A DNA stretch of 64,000 nucleotides from Trichopria drosophilae (Eukaryota > Arthropoda > Insecta > Hymenoptera > Diapriidae). Location of the stretch: NCBI GenBank assembly GCA_030407085.1, contig CM059583.1:22728001-22792000 (forward strand), written 5' to 3'. The stretch's first letter is position 1. The number at the start of each line of letters is the position of its first letter. Positions 16,001 to 27,952 of this stretch are shown in pieces. Position numbers and translations under genes: made by a program. The notes beneath the pieces are model-generated. The model saw only the letters and a program-made list of their open reading frames with translations. It made no database searches and had not been told where the DNA came from.

Positions 16001-17374
16001 TTCAAATTGCCGAGTCATAATCTCAACTTTCGTAGACAGGTCCGTAGACGGTAATATAAAGATTACTAGAAAAAAAGGAAAAAACCTTCTTATCCCATTA
16101 TATTTAGAATTTGAAAGTTTTCGTAGACAGGTCCGTAGACTGCAACATAAAGACTAACAGAAAGAAAAAATACAACTTCTGAACCTATTATCGTTAAAAA
16201 TCTGTCAGTTGTCATGTAAGAGACTAGTAAATTAATACTTGTAGTTGCTATGAACCATTAGATGATACTACGAATGCCATCAGTGTGGTTTCAAGAAGAC
16301 GCATTCGCTTTTACTTTGCTTCTTTCATCGATATATTCCATACTAGCGAAGAGTCGTGCAAGCTTATATTCAAATTGTCGAGTCATAATCTCAACTTTCG
16401 TAGACAGGTCCGTAGACGGTAATATAAAGATTACTAGAAAAAAAAGGAAAAAGCCTTCTTATCCCATTATATTTAGAATTTGAAAGTTTTCGTAGACAGG
16501 TCCGTAGACTGCAACATAAAGACTAACAGAAAAAAACGAAATACAACTTCTGAACCTATTATCGTTAAAAATCTGTCAGTTGTCATGTAAGAGACTAGTA
16601 AATTAATACTTGTAGTTGCTATGAACCATTAGATGATACTACGAGTGCCATCAGTATGGTTTCAAGAAGACGCATTCGTTTTCACTTTGCTTCTTTCATC
16701 GAAATATTCCATACTAGCGAAGAGTCGTGCAAGCTTATATTCAAATTGCCGAGTCATAATCTCAACTATCGTAAACATGTCCGTAGACGGTAATATAAAG
16801 ATGTCTAGAAAAAAAAGGAAAAAACCTTTTTATCCCATTATATTTAGAATTTGAAAGTTTTCGCAGACAGGTCCGTAGACAGCAACATAAAGACTAACAG
16901 AAAAAAACGAAATACAACTTCTGAACCTATTATCGTTAAAAATCTGTCAGTTGTCATGTAAGAGACTAGTAAATTAATACTTGTAGTTGCTATGAACCAT
17001 TAGATGATACTACGAGTGCCATCAGTATGGTTTCAAGAAGACGCATTCGTTTTTACTTTGCTTCTTTCATCGAAATATTCCATACTAGCGAAGAGTCGTG
17101 CAAGCTTATATTCAAATTGCCGAGTCATAATCTCAACTTTCGTAGACAGGTCCGTAGACGGTAATATAAAGATTACTAGAAAAAAAAGGAAAAAACCTTC
17201 TTATCCCATTATATTTAGAATTTGCAAGTTTTCGTAGACAGGTCCGTAGACTGTAACATAAAGACTAACAGAAAAAAACGAAATACAGCTTCTGAACCTA
17301 TTATCGTTAGAAATCTGTCAGTTGTCATGTAAGAGACTAGTAAATTAATACTTGTAGTTGCTATGAACCATTAG

Positions 17375-17653
17375 ATGATACTACGAGTGCCATCAGTATG
17401 GTTTCAAGAAGACGCATTCGTTTTCACTTTGCTTCTTTCATCGAAATATTCCATACTAGCGAAGAGTCGTGCAAGCTTATATTCAAATTGCCGAGTCATA
17501 ATCTCAACTTTCGTAGACAGGTCCGTAGACGGTAATATAAAGATTACCAGAAAAAAACCAAATACAATTTCTGAACCTATTATCGTTAAAAATCTGTCAG
17601 TTGTCATGTAAGTGAATAGTAAATTAATTCTTGTAGTTGCTATGAACCATTAG
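17375..17653 (+). repeat. 279-bp satellite variant fused across internal subrepeats
   Basis: This is the only monomer far from standard length, about 92 bp shorter than its neighbours. After the first CGTAGAC block (about 17513) it passes directly into the tail normally found after the second block (AACCAAATACAATTTCTGAACC). The CCTTCTTATCCCATTATAT segment is missing. The deletion equals the spacing of the two internal subrepeats, so recombination or slippage between them explains it. Confidence 0.9.
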
Positions 17654-20600
17654 ATGATACTACGAGTGCCATCAGTATGGTTTCAAGAAGACGCATTCGT
17701 TTTTACTTTGCTTCTTTCATCGAAATATTCCATACTAGCGAAGAGTCGTGCAAGCTTATATTCAAATTGCCGAGTCATAATCTCAACTTTCGTAGACAGG
17801 TCCGTAGACGGTAATATAAAGATTACTAGAAAAAAAAGGAAAAAGCCTTCTTATCCCATTATATTTAGAATTTGAAAGTTTTCGTAGACAGGTCCGTAGA
17901 CTGCAACATAAAGACTAACAGAAAAAAAACAAATACAACTTCTGAACTTATTATCGTTAAAAATCTGTCAGTTGTCATGTAAGTGACTAGTAAATTAATT
18001 CTTGTAGTTGCTATGAACCATTAGATGATACTACGAGTGCCATCAGTATGGTTTCAAGAAGACGCATTCGTTTTTACTTTGCTTCTTTCATCGAAATATT
18101 CCATACTAGCGAAGAGTCGTGCAAGCTTATATTCAAATGGCCGAGTCATAATCTCAACTTTCGTAGACAGGTCCGTAGACGGTAATATAAAGATTACTAG
18201 AAAAAAAAGGAAAAAGCCTTCTTATCCCATTATATTTAGAATTTGAAAGTTTTCGTAGACAGATCCGTAGACCGACACATAAAGACTAACAGAAAAAAAC
18301 GAAATACAACTTCTGAACCTATTATCGTTAAAAATCTGTCAGTTGTCATGTAAGAGACTAGTAAATTAATACTTGTAGTTGCTATGAACCATTAGATGAT
18401 ACTACGAGTGCCATCAGTAATGTTTCAAGAAGACGCATTCGTTTTTACTTTGCTTCTTTCATCGAAATATTCCATACTAGCGAAGAGTCGTGCAAGCTTA
18501 TATTCAAATGGCCGAGTCATAATCTCAACTTTCGTAGACAGGTCCGTAGACGGTAATATAAAGATTACTAGAAAAAAAAGGAAAAAGCCTTCTTATCCCA
18601 TTATATTTAGAATTTGAAAGTTTTCATAGACAGATCCGTAGACTGTACCATAAAGACTAACAGAAAAAAACCAAATACAATTTCTGAACCTATTATCGTT
18701 AAAAATCTGTCAGTTGTCATGTAAGTGACTAGTAAATTAATTCTTGTAGTTGCTATGAACCATTAAATGATACTACGAGTGCCACAAGTATGGTTTCAAG
18801 AAGACGCATTCGTTTTTACTTTGCTTCTTTCATCGAAATATTCCATACTAGCGAAGAGTCGTGCAAGCTTATATTCAAATGGCCGAGTCATAATCTCAAC
18901 TTTCGTAGACAGGTCCGTAGACGGTAATATAAAGATTACTAGAAAAAAAAGGAAAAAGCCTTCTTATCCCATTATATTTAGAATTTGAAAGTTTTCGTAG
19001 ACAGGTCCGTAGACTGCAACATAAAGACTAACAGAAAAAAACGAAATACAACTTCTGAACCTATTATCGTTAAAAATCTGTCAGTTGTCATGTAAGAGAC
19101 TAGTAAATTAATACTTGTAGTTGCTATGAACCATTAGATGATACTACGAGTGCCATCAGTATTGTTTCAAGAAGAGGCATTCGTTTTTATTTTGCTTCTT
19201 TCATCGAAATATTCCATACTAGCGAAGAGTCGTGCAAGCTTATGTTCAAATTGTCGAGTCATAATCTCAACTTTCGCAGACAGGTCCGTAGACGGTAATA
19301 TAAAGATTACCAGAAAAAAACAAAACAACCTTTTTATCCCATTATATTTAGAATTTCTCAGTTTTCGTAGACAGGTCCGTAGACTGTAACATAAAGACTA
19401 ACAGAAAAAAACGAAATACAACTTCTGAACCTATTATCGTTAAAAATCTGTCAGTTGTCATGTAAGAGACTAGTAAATTAATACTTGTAGTTGCTATGAA
19501 CCATTAGATGATACTACGAGTGCCATCAGTATTGTTTCAAGAAGACGCATTCGTTTTTACTTTGCTTCTTTCATCGAAATATTCCATACTAGCGAAGAGT
19601 CGTGCAAGCTTATATTCAAATTGCCGAGTCATAATCTCAACTATCGTAGACATGTCCGTAGACGGTAATATAAAGATTACTAGAAAAAAAAGGAAAAAGC
19701 CTTCTTATCCCATTATATTTAGAATTTGAAAGTTTTCGTAGACAGGTCCGTAGACTGCAACATAAAGACTAACAGAAAAAAACGAAATACAACTTCTGAA
19801 CCTATTATCGTTAAAAATCTGTCAGTTGTCATGTAAGAGACTAGTAAATTAATACTTGTAGTTGCTATGAACCATTAGATGATACTACGAGTGCCATCAG
19901 TATTGTTTCAAGAAGACGCATTCGTTTTTACTTTGCTTCTTTCATCGAAATATTCCATACTAGCGAAGAGTCGTGCAAGCTTATATTCAAATTGCCGAGT
20001 CATAATCTCAACTTTCGTAGACAGGTCCGTAGACGGTAATATAAAGATTACTAGAAAAAAAAGGAAAAAACCTTCTTATCCCATTATATTTAGAATTTGA
20101 AAGTTTTCGTAGACAGGTCCGTAGACTGTAACATAAAGACTAACAGAAAAAAAACAAATACAACTTCTGAACCTATAATCGTTAAAAATCTGTCTGTTGT
20201 CATGTAAGTGACTAGTAAATTAATTCTTGTAGTTGCTATGAACCATTAGATGATACTACGAGTGCCATCAGTATTGTTTCAAGAAGACGCATTCGTTTTT
20301 ACTTTGCTTCTTTCATCGAAATATTCCATACTAGCGAAGAGTCGTGCAAGCTTATATTCAAATTGCCGAGTCATAATCTCAACTTTCGTAGACAGCTCCG
20401 TAGACGGTAATATAAAGATTACAAGAAAAAAAAGGAAAAAACCTTCTTATCCCATTATATTTAGAATTTGAAAGTTTTCGTAGACCGGTCCGTAGACAGA
20501 AACATAAAGACTAACAGAAAAAAACGAAATACAACTTCTGAACCTACTATCGTTAAAAATCTGTCAGTTGTCATGTAAGAGACTAGTAAATTAATACATG

Positions 20601-22473
20601 TAGTTGCTATGAACCATTAGATGATACTACGAGTGCCATCAGTATTGTTTAAAGAAGACGCATTCGTTTTTACTTTGCTTTTTTCATCGAAATATTCTAT
20701 ACTAGCGAAGAGTCGTGCAAGCTTATATTCAAATTGCCGAGTCATAATCTCAACTTTCGCAGACAGGTCCGTAGACGGTAATATAAAGATGTCTAGAAAA
20801 AAAAGGAAAAAACCTTCTTATCCCATTATATTTAGAATTTGAAAGTTTTCGTAGACAGGTCCGTAGACTGTAACATAAAGACTAACAGAAAAAAACGAAA
20901 TACAACTTCTGAACCTATTATCGTTAAAAATCTGTCTGTTGTCATGTAAGAGACTAGTAAATTAATACTTGTAGTTGCTATGAACCATTAGATGATACTA
21001 CGAGTGCCATCAGTATGGTTTCAAGAAGACGCATTCGTTTTTACTTTGCTTCTTTCATCGAAATATTCCATACTAGCGAAGAGTCGTGCAAGCTTATATT
21101 CAAATTGCCGAGTCATAATCTCAACTATCGTAGACATGTCCGTAGACGGTAATATAAAGATTACTAGAAAAAAAAGGAAAAAGCCTTCTTATCCCATTAT
21201 ATTTAGAATTTGAAAGTTTTCGTAGACAGGTCCGTAGACTGCAACATAAAGACTAACAGAAAAAAAAAATACCACTTCTGAACCTATTATCGTTAAAAAT
21301 CTGTCAGTTGTCATGTAAGAGACTAGTAAATTAATACTTGTAGTTGCTATGAACCATTAGATGATACTACGAGTGCCATCAGTATGGTTTCAAGAAGACG
21401 CATTCGTTTTCACTTTGCTTCTTTCATCGAAATATTCCATACTAGCGAAGAGTCGTGCAAGCTTATATTCAAATTGCCGAGTCATAATCTCAACTATCGT
21501 AAACATGTCCGTAGACGGTAATATAAAGATTACTAGAAAAAAAAGGAAAAAGCCTTCTTATCCCATTATATTTAGAATTTGAAAGTTTTCGTAGACAGGT
21601 CCGTAGACTGCAACATAAAGACTAACAGAAAAAAACGAAATACAACTTCTGAACCTATTATCGTTAAAAATCTGTCAGTTGTCATGTAAGAGACTAGTAA
21701 ATTAATACTTGTAGTTGCTATGAACCATTAGATGATACTACGAGTGCCATCAGTATTGTTTCAAGAAGACGCATTCGTTTTTACTTTGCTTCTTTCATCG
21801 AAATATTCCATACTAGCGAAGAGTCGTGCAAGCTTATATTCAAATTGCCGAGTCATAATCTCAACTTTCGTAGACAGGTCCGTAGACGGTAATATAAAGA
21901 TTACTAGAAAAAAAAGGAAAAAGCCTTCTTATCCCATTATATTTAGAATTTGAAAGTTTTCGTAGACAGGTCCGTAGACAGAAACATAAAGACTAACAGA
22001 AAAAAACGAAATACAACTTCTGAACCTATTATCGTTAAAAATCTGTCAGTTGTCATGTAAGAGACTAGTAAATTAATTCTTGTAGTTGCTATGAACCATT
22101 AGATGATACTACGAGTGCCATCAGTATTGTTTCAAGAAGACGCATTCGTTTTTACTTTGCTTCTTTCATCGAAATATTCCATACTAGCGAAGAGCCGTGC
22201 AAGCTTATGTTCAAATTGCCGAGTCATAATCTCAACTTTCGCAGACAGGTCCGTAGACGGTAATATAAAGATGTCTAGAAAAAAAAGGAAAAAACCTTCA
22301 TATCCCATTATATTTAGAATTTGAAAGTTTTCGTAGACAGGTCCGTAGACTGTAACATAAAGACTAACAGAAAAAAACGAAATACAACTTCTGAACCTAT
22401 TATCGTTAAAAATCTGTCTGTTGTCATGTAAGAGACTAGTAAATTAATACTTGTAGTTGCTATGAACCATTAG

Positions 22474-23955
22474 ATGATACTACGAGTGCCATCAGTATGG
22501 TTTCAAGAAGACGCATTCGTTTTCACTTTGCTTCTTTCATCGAAATATTCCATACTAGCGAAGAGTCGTGCAAGCTTATATTCAAATTGCCGAGTCATAA
22601 TCTCAACTTTCGCAGACAGGTCCGTAGACGGTAATATAAAGATGTCTAGAAAAAAAAGGAAAAAACCTTCTTATCCCATTATATTTAGAATTTGAAAGTT
22701 TTCGCAGACAGGTCCGTAGACAGCAACATAAAGACTAACAGAAAAAAAACAAATACAACTTCTGAATCTATTATCGTTAAAAATCTGTCAGTTGTCATGT
22801 AAGAGACTAGTAAATTAATACTTGTAGTTGCTATGAACCATTAGATGATACTACGAGTGCCATCAGTATGGTTTCAAGAAGACGCATTCGTTTTCACTTT
22901 GCTTCTTTCATCGAAATATTCCATACTAGCGAAGAGTCGTGCAAGCTTATATTCAAATTGCCGAGTCATAATCTCAACTTTCGTAGACAGGTCCATAGAC
23001 GGTAATATAAAGATTACCAGAAAAAAACAAAACAACCTTTTTATCCCATTATATTTAGAATTTGAAAGTTTTCGTAGACAGGTCCGTAGACTGTAACATA
23101 AAGACTAACAGAAAAAAACGAAATACAACTTCTGAACCTATTATCGTTAAAAATCTGTCAGTTGTCATGTAAGTGACTAGTAAATTAATACTTGTAGTTG
23201 CTATGAACCATTAGATGATACTACGAGTGCCATCAGTATTGTTTAAAGAAGACGCATTCGTTTTTACTTTGCTTCTTTCATCGAAATATTCCATACTAGC
23301 GAAGAGTCGTGCAAGCTTATGTTCAAATTGTCGAGTCATAATCTCAACTTTCGCAGACAGGTCCGTAGACGGTAATATAAAGATGTCTAGAAAAAAAAGG
23401 AAAAAACCTTCTTATCCCATTATATTTAGAATTTGAAAGTTTTCGTAGACAGGTCCGTAGACAGCAACATAAAAACTAACAGAAAAAAAACAAATACAAC
23501 TTCTGAATCTATTATCGTTAAAAATCTGTCAGTTGTCATGTAAGAGACTAGTAAATTAATACTTGTAGTTGCTATGAACCATTAGATGATACTACGAGTG
23601 CCATCAGTATGGTTTCAAGAAGACGCATTCGTTTTCACTTTGCTTCTTTCATCGAAATATTCCATACTAGCGAAGAGTCGTGCAAGCTTATATTCAAATT
23701 GCCGAGTCATAATCTCAACTTTCGTAGACAGGTCCATAGACGGTAATATAAAGATTACCAGAAAAAAACAAAACAACCTTTTTATCCCATTATATTTAGA
23801 ATTTGAAAGTTTTCGTAGACAGGTCCGTAGACTGTAACATAAAGACTAACAGAAAAAAACCAAATACAATTTCTGAACCTATTATCGTTAAAAATCTGTC
23901 AGTTGTCATGTAAGTGACTAGTAAATTAATTCTTGTAGTTGCTATGGACCATTAG
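22474..23955 (+). repeat. recent two-monomer duplication inside the satellite
   Basis: Monomers at 22845 and 23586 share a rare GTCCATAGAC variant (about 22990 and 23731) and the AAAACAACCTTTTTATCCC variant. The monomers just before them (22474 and 23215) share a rare AGCAACATAAA plus CTTCTGAATCTATT tail. The shared pairs are 741 bp apart, two monomers, which points to a recent dimer duplication or gene conversion. Confidence 0.75.
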
Positions 23956-24806
23956 ATGATACTACGAGTGCCATCAGTATGGTTTCAAGAAGACGCATTC
24001 GTTTTCACGTTGCTTCTTTCATCGAAATATTCCATACTAGCGAAGAGTCGTGCAAGCTTATATTCAAATTGCCGAGTCATAATCTCCACTATCGTAGACA
24101 TGTCCGTAGACGGTAATATAAAGATTACTAGAAAAAAAAGGAAAAAGCCTTCTTATCCCCTTATATTTAGAATTTGAAAGTTTTCGTAGACAGGTCCGTA
24201 GACTGCAACATAAAGACTAACAGAAAAAAAAAATACCACTTCTGAACCTATTATCGTTAAAAATCTGTCAGTTGTCATGTAAGAGACTAGTAAATTAATA
24301 CTTGTAGTTGCTATGAACCATTAGATGATACTACGAGTGCCATCAGTATGGTTTCAAGAAGACGCATTCGTTTTCACTTTGCTTCTTTCATCGAAATATT
24401 CCATACTAGCGAAGAGTCGTGCAAGCTTATATTCAAATTGCCGAGTCATAATCTCAACTATCGTAGACATGTCCGTAGACGGTAATATAAAGATTACTAG
24501 AAAAAAAAGGAAAAAGCCTTCTTATCCCATTATATTTAGAATTTGAAAGTTTTCGTAGACAGGTCCGTAGACTGCAACATAAAGACTAACAGAAAAAAAA
24601 ATACAACTTCTGAACCTATTATCGTTAAAAATCTGTCAGTTGTCATGTAAGAGACTAGTAAATTAATACTTGTAGTTGCTATGAACCATTAGATGATACT
24701 ACGAGTGCCATCAGTATTGTTTAAAGAAGACGCATTCGTTTTTACTTTGCTTCTTTCATCGAAATATTCCATACTAGCGAAGAGTCGTGCAAGCTTATAT
24801 TCAAAT

Positions 24807-25305
24807 CCACCCCCCCCCCCCCCCACCCCCCCCCCCCCCCACCCCCCCCCCCCCCCACCCCCCCCCCCCCCCACCCCCCCCCCCCCCCACCCCCCCCCCC
24901 CCCCACCCCCCCCCCCCCCCACCCCCCCCCCCCCCCACCCCCCCCCCCCCCCACCCCCCCCCCCCCCCACCCCCCCCCCCCCCCACCCCCCCCCCCCCCC
25001 ACCCCCCCCCCCCCCCACCCCCCCCCCCCCCCACCCCCCCCCCCCCCCACCCCCCCCCCCCCCCACCCCCCCCCCCCCCCACCCCCCCCCCCCCCCACCC
25101 CCCCCCCCCCCCACCCCCCCCCCCCCCCACCCCCCCCCCCCCCCACCCCCCCCCCCCCCCACCCCCCCCCCCCCCCACCCCCCCCCCCCCCCACCCCCCC
25201 CCCCCCCCACCCCCCCCCCCCCCCACCCCCCCCCCCCCCCACCCCCCCCCCCCCCCACCCCCCCCCCCCCCCACCCCCCCCCCCCCCCACCCCCCCCCCC
25301 CCCCA
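24807..25305. repeat. perfect (C15A)n tract, 499 bp, probable assembly filler
   Basis: From 24807 to 25305 the sequence is a perfect 16-bp periodic string of fifteen C and one A, with A at 24809, 24825 and so on to 25305. It begins abruptly inside a satellite monomer and ends at ATACCCTG. A second tract at 62506-63004 has the same unit and exactly the same 499-bp length, and also adjoins truncated satellite. Long glycine-rich or proline-rich frames here are artefacts of the repeat. I infer an assembly or gap-filling artefact; a real G-rich minisatellite is the alternative. Confidence 0.9.
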
Positions 25306-25313
25306 ATACCCTG

Positions 25314-25880
25314 GTTGTAACTTCCATTTGTCTAACCTATTAAATTTACTACATTAAGCGTAGGGAAATTACAACGAGCTTGTAAAATTACCACATTATA
25401 CGTAGGTAATTTCATTATGATTTTTTACGGTGTGTATAACCACCGTAAACAATTGGCTTTTATTTACATACCGACTGTAAATTTACGACGTATACCACGG
25501 GGTTATTTTGCAATGTTTGCAATATGTTACGACCCAGTGAATACCTCGAACGAGATATTAACTGAATTGTAACAAGGGCGTGTAACTCAGTAGAATTACT
25601 GGGTTCTTTAGGTGAGTGGGGGCTACTAATGACACAGGAAAGGCGGGAATAAGGGTACAATAAGGAAACACTTTATTTGGTTGAAATTAATTAATTTATT
25701 GCTGGTTTGATAACATTTCTTTAGGTGTACAAAGTGGTGTTGTCGGATGAGGGGAAAGAGGGATAAGGGAGGTTCTATTATGGGGAAAAATTCCATAGCA
25801 GTCTGTCGCTCATTTTCCTCCAGGATAAGGTGAACGACCTTTGGCAAGTTGGGTGCTGAAACTTTTGTCCTGCTCGACGG
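25314..25880 (-). repeat. 567-bp inverted repeat, copy 1
   Basis: This segment is the near-identical reverse complement of 41233-41799 (also 567 bp); I noticed one substitution, in the GGAAAGGCGGGAATAAGG area. It contains palindromic GTAAATTTAC/GTAATTTC modules and, on the minus strand, the last exon and 3' region of the candidate gene described at 40758-41441. It begins only 8 bp from the C15A tract, so it was probably cut by the gap. Confidence 0.93.
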
Positions 25881-26619
25881 CCGTCACACACCTATCTCAT
25901 CAAACTGTAAATCGCTGTCCTTTTCCTTCTGCTTGCCCCTCACACTTTCTATTTCTTTTCCTCCCTTCCCCCCGACGTTCTGCGATACGCACGAAGCGGC
26001 AACACCGTGCCCGCGGCACGCGCCTCGGAAATTCCGGCGCGAGCCCCGACACATTCGTGATCGGTACGCAAAACGATACGGACAGATTCCAACGTGCGCG
26101 GATAATACGGAAATCGAACTCCAGGTGTAAGTGAGCGGTTAAGTGGACGTGGACGCCAGCTCTTTAGACGGCCCATCCTGTGGACTGCAGAATTTTGGAC
26201 CACCGCCCTTCACCACCTCAGCCACCCCGGACGAGGAAATCGCCGTCCCGAGTGGACTATCGCCGGCCCCGTAATTCGGGTTTCTCGTGAGTACCGTTGC
26301 CCCCTTTTTTGACTTTGTGCCCCGTTCGTTCCGGTCATTTCGGAAGTAATTTTCCCGTCGCGTGATTCCGAACCCTTTTTCTTATTGTTCAGCCGCCCTT
26401 GGCGCAATCCTGTAATCTAATTGTAAATTTTATTGTTCAGCCCCTTTTTTTTCTTTTCTTCTGTTGTTGTGAGAAATAGAGAATATTCGAGTAAGTTTGA
26501 GTCATTCAATTTTTTTATAACCCTTTCTTCCTATTCGGGAAAAATATCGTTATAAGGCACATTTCATTCAATCCCCACTCTCACCTCCACGCGGTACACC
26601 ATGGGAACTTGATACCTAT
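25881..26619. other. GC-rich stretch without a recognisable gene
   Basis: This 740-bp stretch is CpG-rich at 25960-26340 and pyrimidine-rich at 25920-25975. It lies downstream of element A pol, which runs on the minus strand. The pyrimidine run at 26438-26462 reads as a purine-rich tract on that strand, so the region could hold a 3' LTR. I find no second copy in the window to support that. The overlapping short frames show no recognisable protein. Confidence 0.4.
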
Positions 26620-26805
26620 ACGGAGAGAACTGTGAAAGGATGAAACTGTACTAAGATTTCGGAGCTGGTTCTGCACCATGTGTCGCGTAATATGAACCTA
26701 AGAAACCCAGTCTCAGACTGTGAAAACGCTTAGGATGAGACAGCAAAACTGCGATGCTTTCTTCGAGGCTTTATCCCGCCTAATTTTTACTTTTTAGACT
26801 AGGGC
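26620..26805. repeat. inverted repeat flanking element A, left copy
   Basis: The sequence beginning GGAGAGAACTGTGAAAGGAT and running through GATTTCGGAGCTGGTTCTGC and TGTCGCGTAATAT is present in reverse complement at about 31564-31712. The left copy lacks a roughly 20-bp segment (GGTATTCCTTCGCC...) found in the right one. Other parts, such as GCCTAATTTTTACTTTTTAG, also match. A related GGAGAGAACTGTG motif recurs at 34450. These are probably ends of one mobile-element family that bracket the rearranged gypsy locus. Confidence 0.75.
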
Positions 26806-27000
26806 TCTCCCGGACTTTTTTGTAGGAAATGTCCTCTACAAAAAAAGGTTTAGTAAATTTTTGCTGTATCTTGCACCGTTTTCGATAGAACGAAAAACAT
26901 AGAGTTTTTAAAACAAAAGATAAACATGGCGTCGGACGCTGAATACGTTGTTTTTCATTCTATTGCTTCCGTATCGAAAACGGTGCAAAATTTACTAAAA
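26803..27000. repeat. imperfect foldback, relative of the 33.4-kb foldback
   Basis: The start (TAGACTAGGGCTCTCCCGGA, then CTTTTTTGTAGGAAAT) is a diverged match to the foldback at 33357-33619. A second inverted pair lies inside: TTGCACCGTTTTCGATA near 26873 and TATCGAAAACGGTGCAAAAT near 26972. No coding sequence is visible. This is probably a small MITE-type insertion. Confidence 0.55.
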
Positions 27001-27244
27001 GGGACCGCAAACTCTAAACACCTTTTTCTTGCAATTTTTGCAATCCAAATGGGGGGAAAAGTGGATCTTTTTACCACTGGGTGGTAGCGTGGTCGGAATG
27101 CAACTTTGCGTGCATTTCGACTACGGGTGTCAGTGCGGTGTTCGTTTTATCGCGGTCGCAATCCCGGGCGTCGCGTGACGAGTGGTGCCGGAGATCGTGG
27201 TACGATTACTCCCGAAAGTTTTCGCGGACGTCCCCGACGTCTCG

Positions 27245-27952
27245 TTACCTCCGGTATCGCTTCTGGCTCGCTCGGGTGATTTTGGCCGGCCGCATATTGT
27301 CGAATCGCCTCACCAACGGGCGGCCTCGTTTTCGGGGTATGTTGGGAATATCGCGATCGTGCGACTCACACGGTACTGAGCGGGACGGCATAGGGGGGGC
27401 GTTCCGCTCTCGAAGATCATTTTTGATTTCGTTCGCTGAACCGAACGGAGCGGCGATGACTGCATCCGGCTCAGGGGCGCAATATCTTTTTAAGTCCTTT
27501 ACGTGGGCACGCGGGTTTCGACGACTCTCTGGGTCTTCGATTTCGTAGACCACGGGGGATACGACTTTTACTATGCGATGGGGCCCGCTAAATTTTGGGG
27601 CCAGCTTCGCAGCGAAGTTCTGGGCACCGGACGATAAGAAGCGGATTCGTCGCATGACGAGGTCACCGACTTGGAAACCGACGTCGCGGTGGGTGGTATT
27701 GTAATACGCAGCCTGGCGTGCCGATGCACGTTCCAGGTTTCGGCGTACCCAATCGTGAATGAGTGGGAGGCGCTTCATACGATCGCGCCAGAATGAAGTA
27801 TCCTTTGGGAGCGTGAGTGGTGGAGGGGGGAGGTCGTTCCGTAAATTACGGGTAGGGACGGGATTCCGGGCGAAATTCAAGAATGCTGGCGTCATCTCTG
27901 TAGACGACTGCACAGCTGAATTTATTGCGAACGTAAGTTCTGGGAGATGCAC
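27245..27952 (-). pseudogene. gypsy A integrase C-terminal region
   Basis: This minus-strand frame encodes the C-terminal part of a Ty3/gypsy integrase. It opens with the post-catalytic HLPELTFAINSAVQSSTEMTP segment. Further along is GFQVGDLVMRR, then the GPY/F-type motif KFSGPHRIVKVVSPVVYEIED, and a basic tail rich in R and P. It overlaps the preceding integrase fragment by about 30 bp in another frame. The change of frame falls near the T5 run of ACCTTTTTGTC at about 27980, so a one-base indel separates them. The real product would be part of pol, and the apparent start is not genuine. Confidence 0.85.

Larger units (their letters stand above)
1..24806 (+). repeat. 371-bp satellite tandem array
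   Basis: The first 24.8 kb is one head-to-tail AT-rich satellite. A conserved anchor (the ATGATACTACGAGTGCC region) recurs at 338, 710, 1079, 1450 and so on to 24693. That gives 66 complete periods, almost all 367-373 bp, plus partial units at both ends. Monomers look very similar, differing by scattered substitutions and by A-run length. Every monomer holds a 71-87 codon open frame, but I do not call it a gene. The frame tolerates replacements such as W/L/M at one codon, its end shifts with A-run length, and its conservation is expected from homogenisation. Centromeric or pericentromeric location is an inference only. The array ends mid-monomer at a C-rich tract, so its true length is unknown. 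Confidence 0.97.

Noticed and set aside
338..24546. About 66 repeated 71-87 aa ORFs as genes
   Set aside because: They are the same segment of a satellite monomer. Replacement changes are freely tolerated, ends shift with A-run length and there is no promoter or start context.
1..24806. CRISPR array
   Set aside because: The periodicity is of whole 371-bp monomers, with no short repeats and unique spacers, and the context is eukaryotic.
24689..25343. Glycine-rich and proline-rich ORFs in all frames
   Set aside because: They are translations of the perfect C15A tract; the tract itself is probably artefactual.
26438..26600. Definite 3' LTR of gypsy A
   Set aside because: The purine-rich run on the minus strand is suggestive, but no matching second LTR or terminal TG...CA pair was found.
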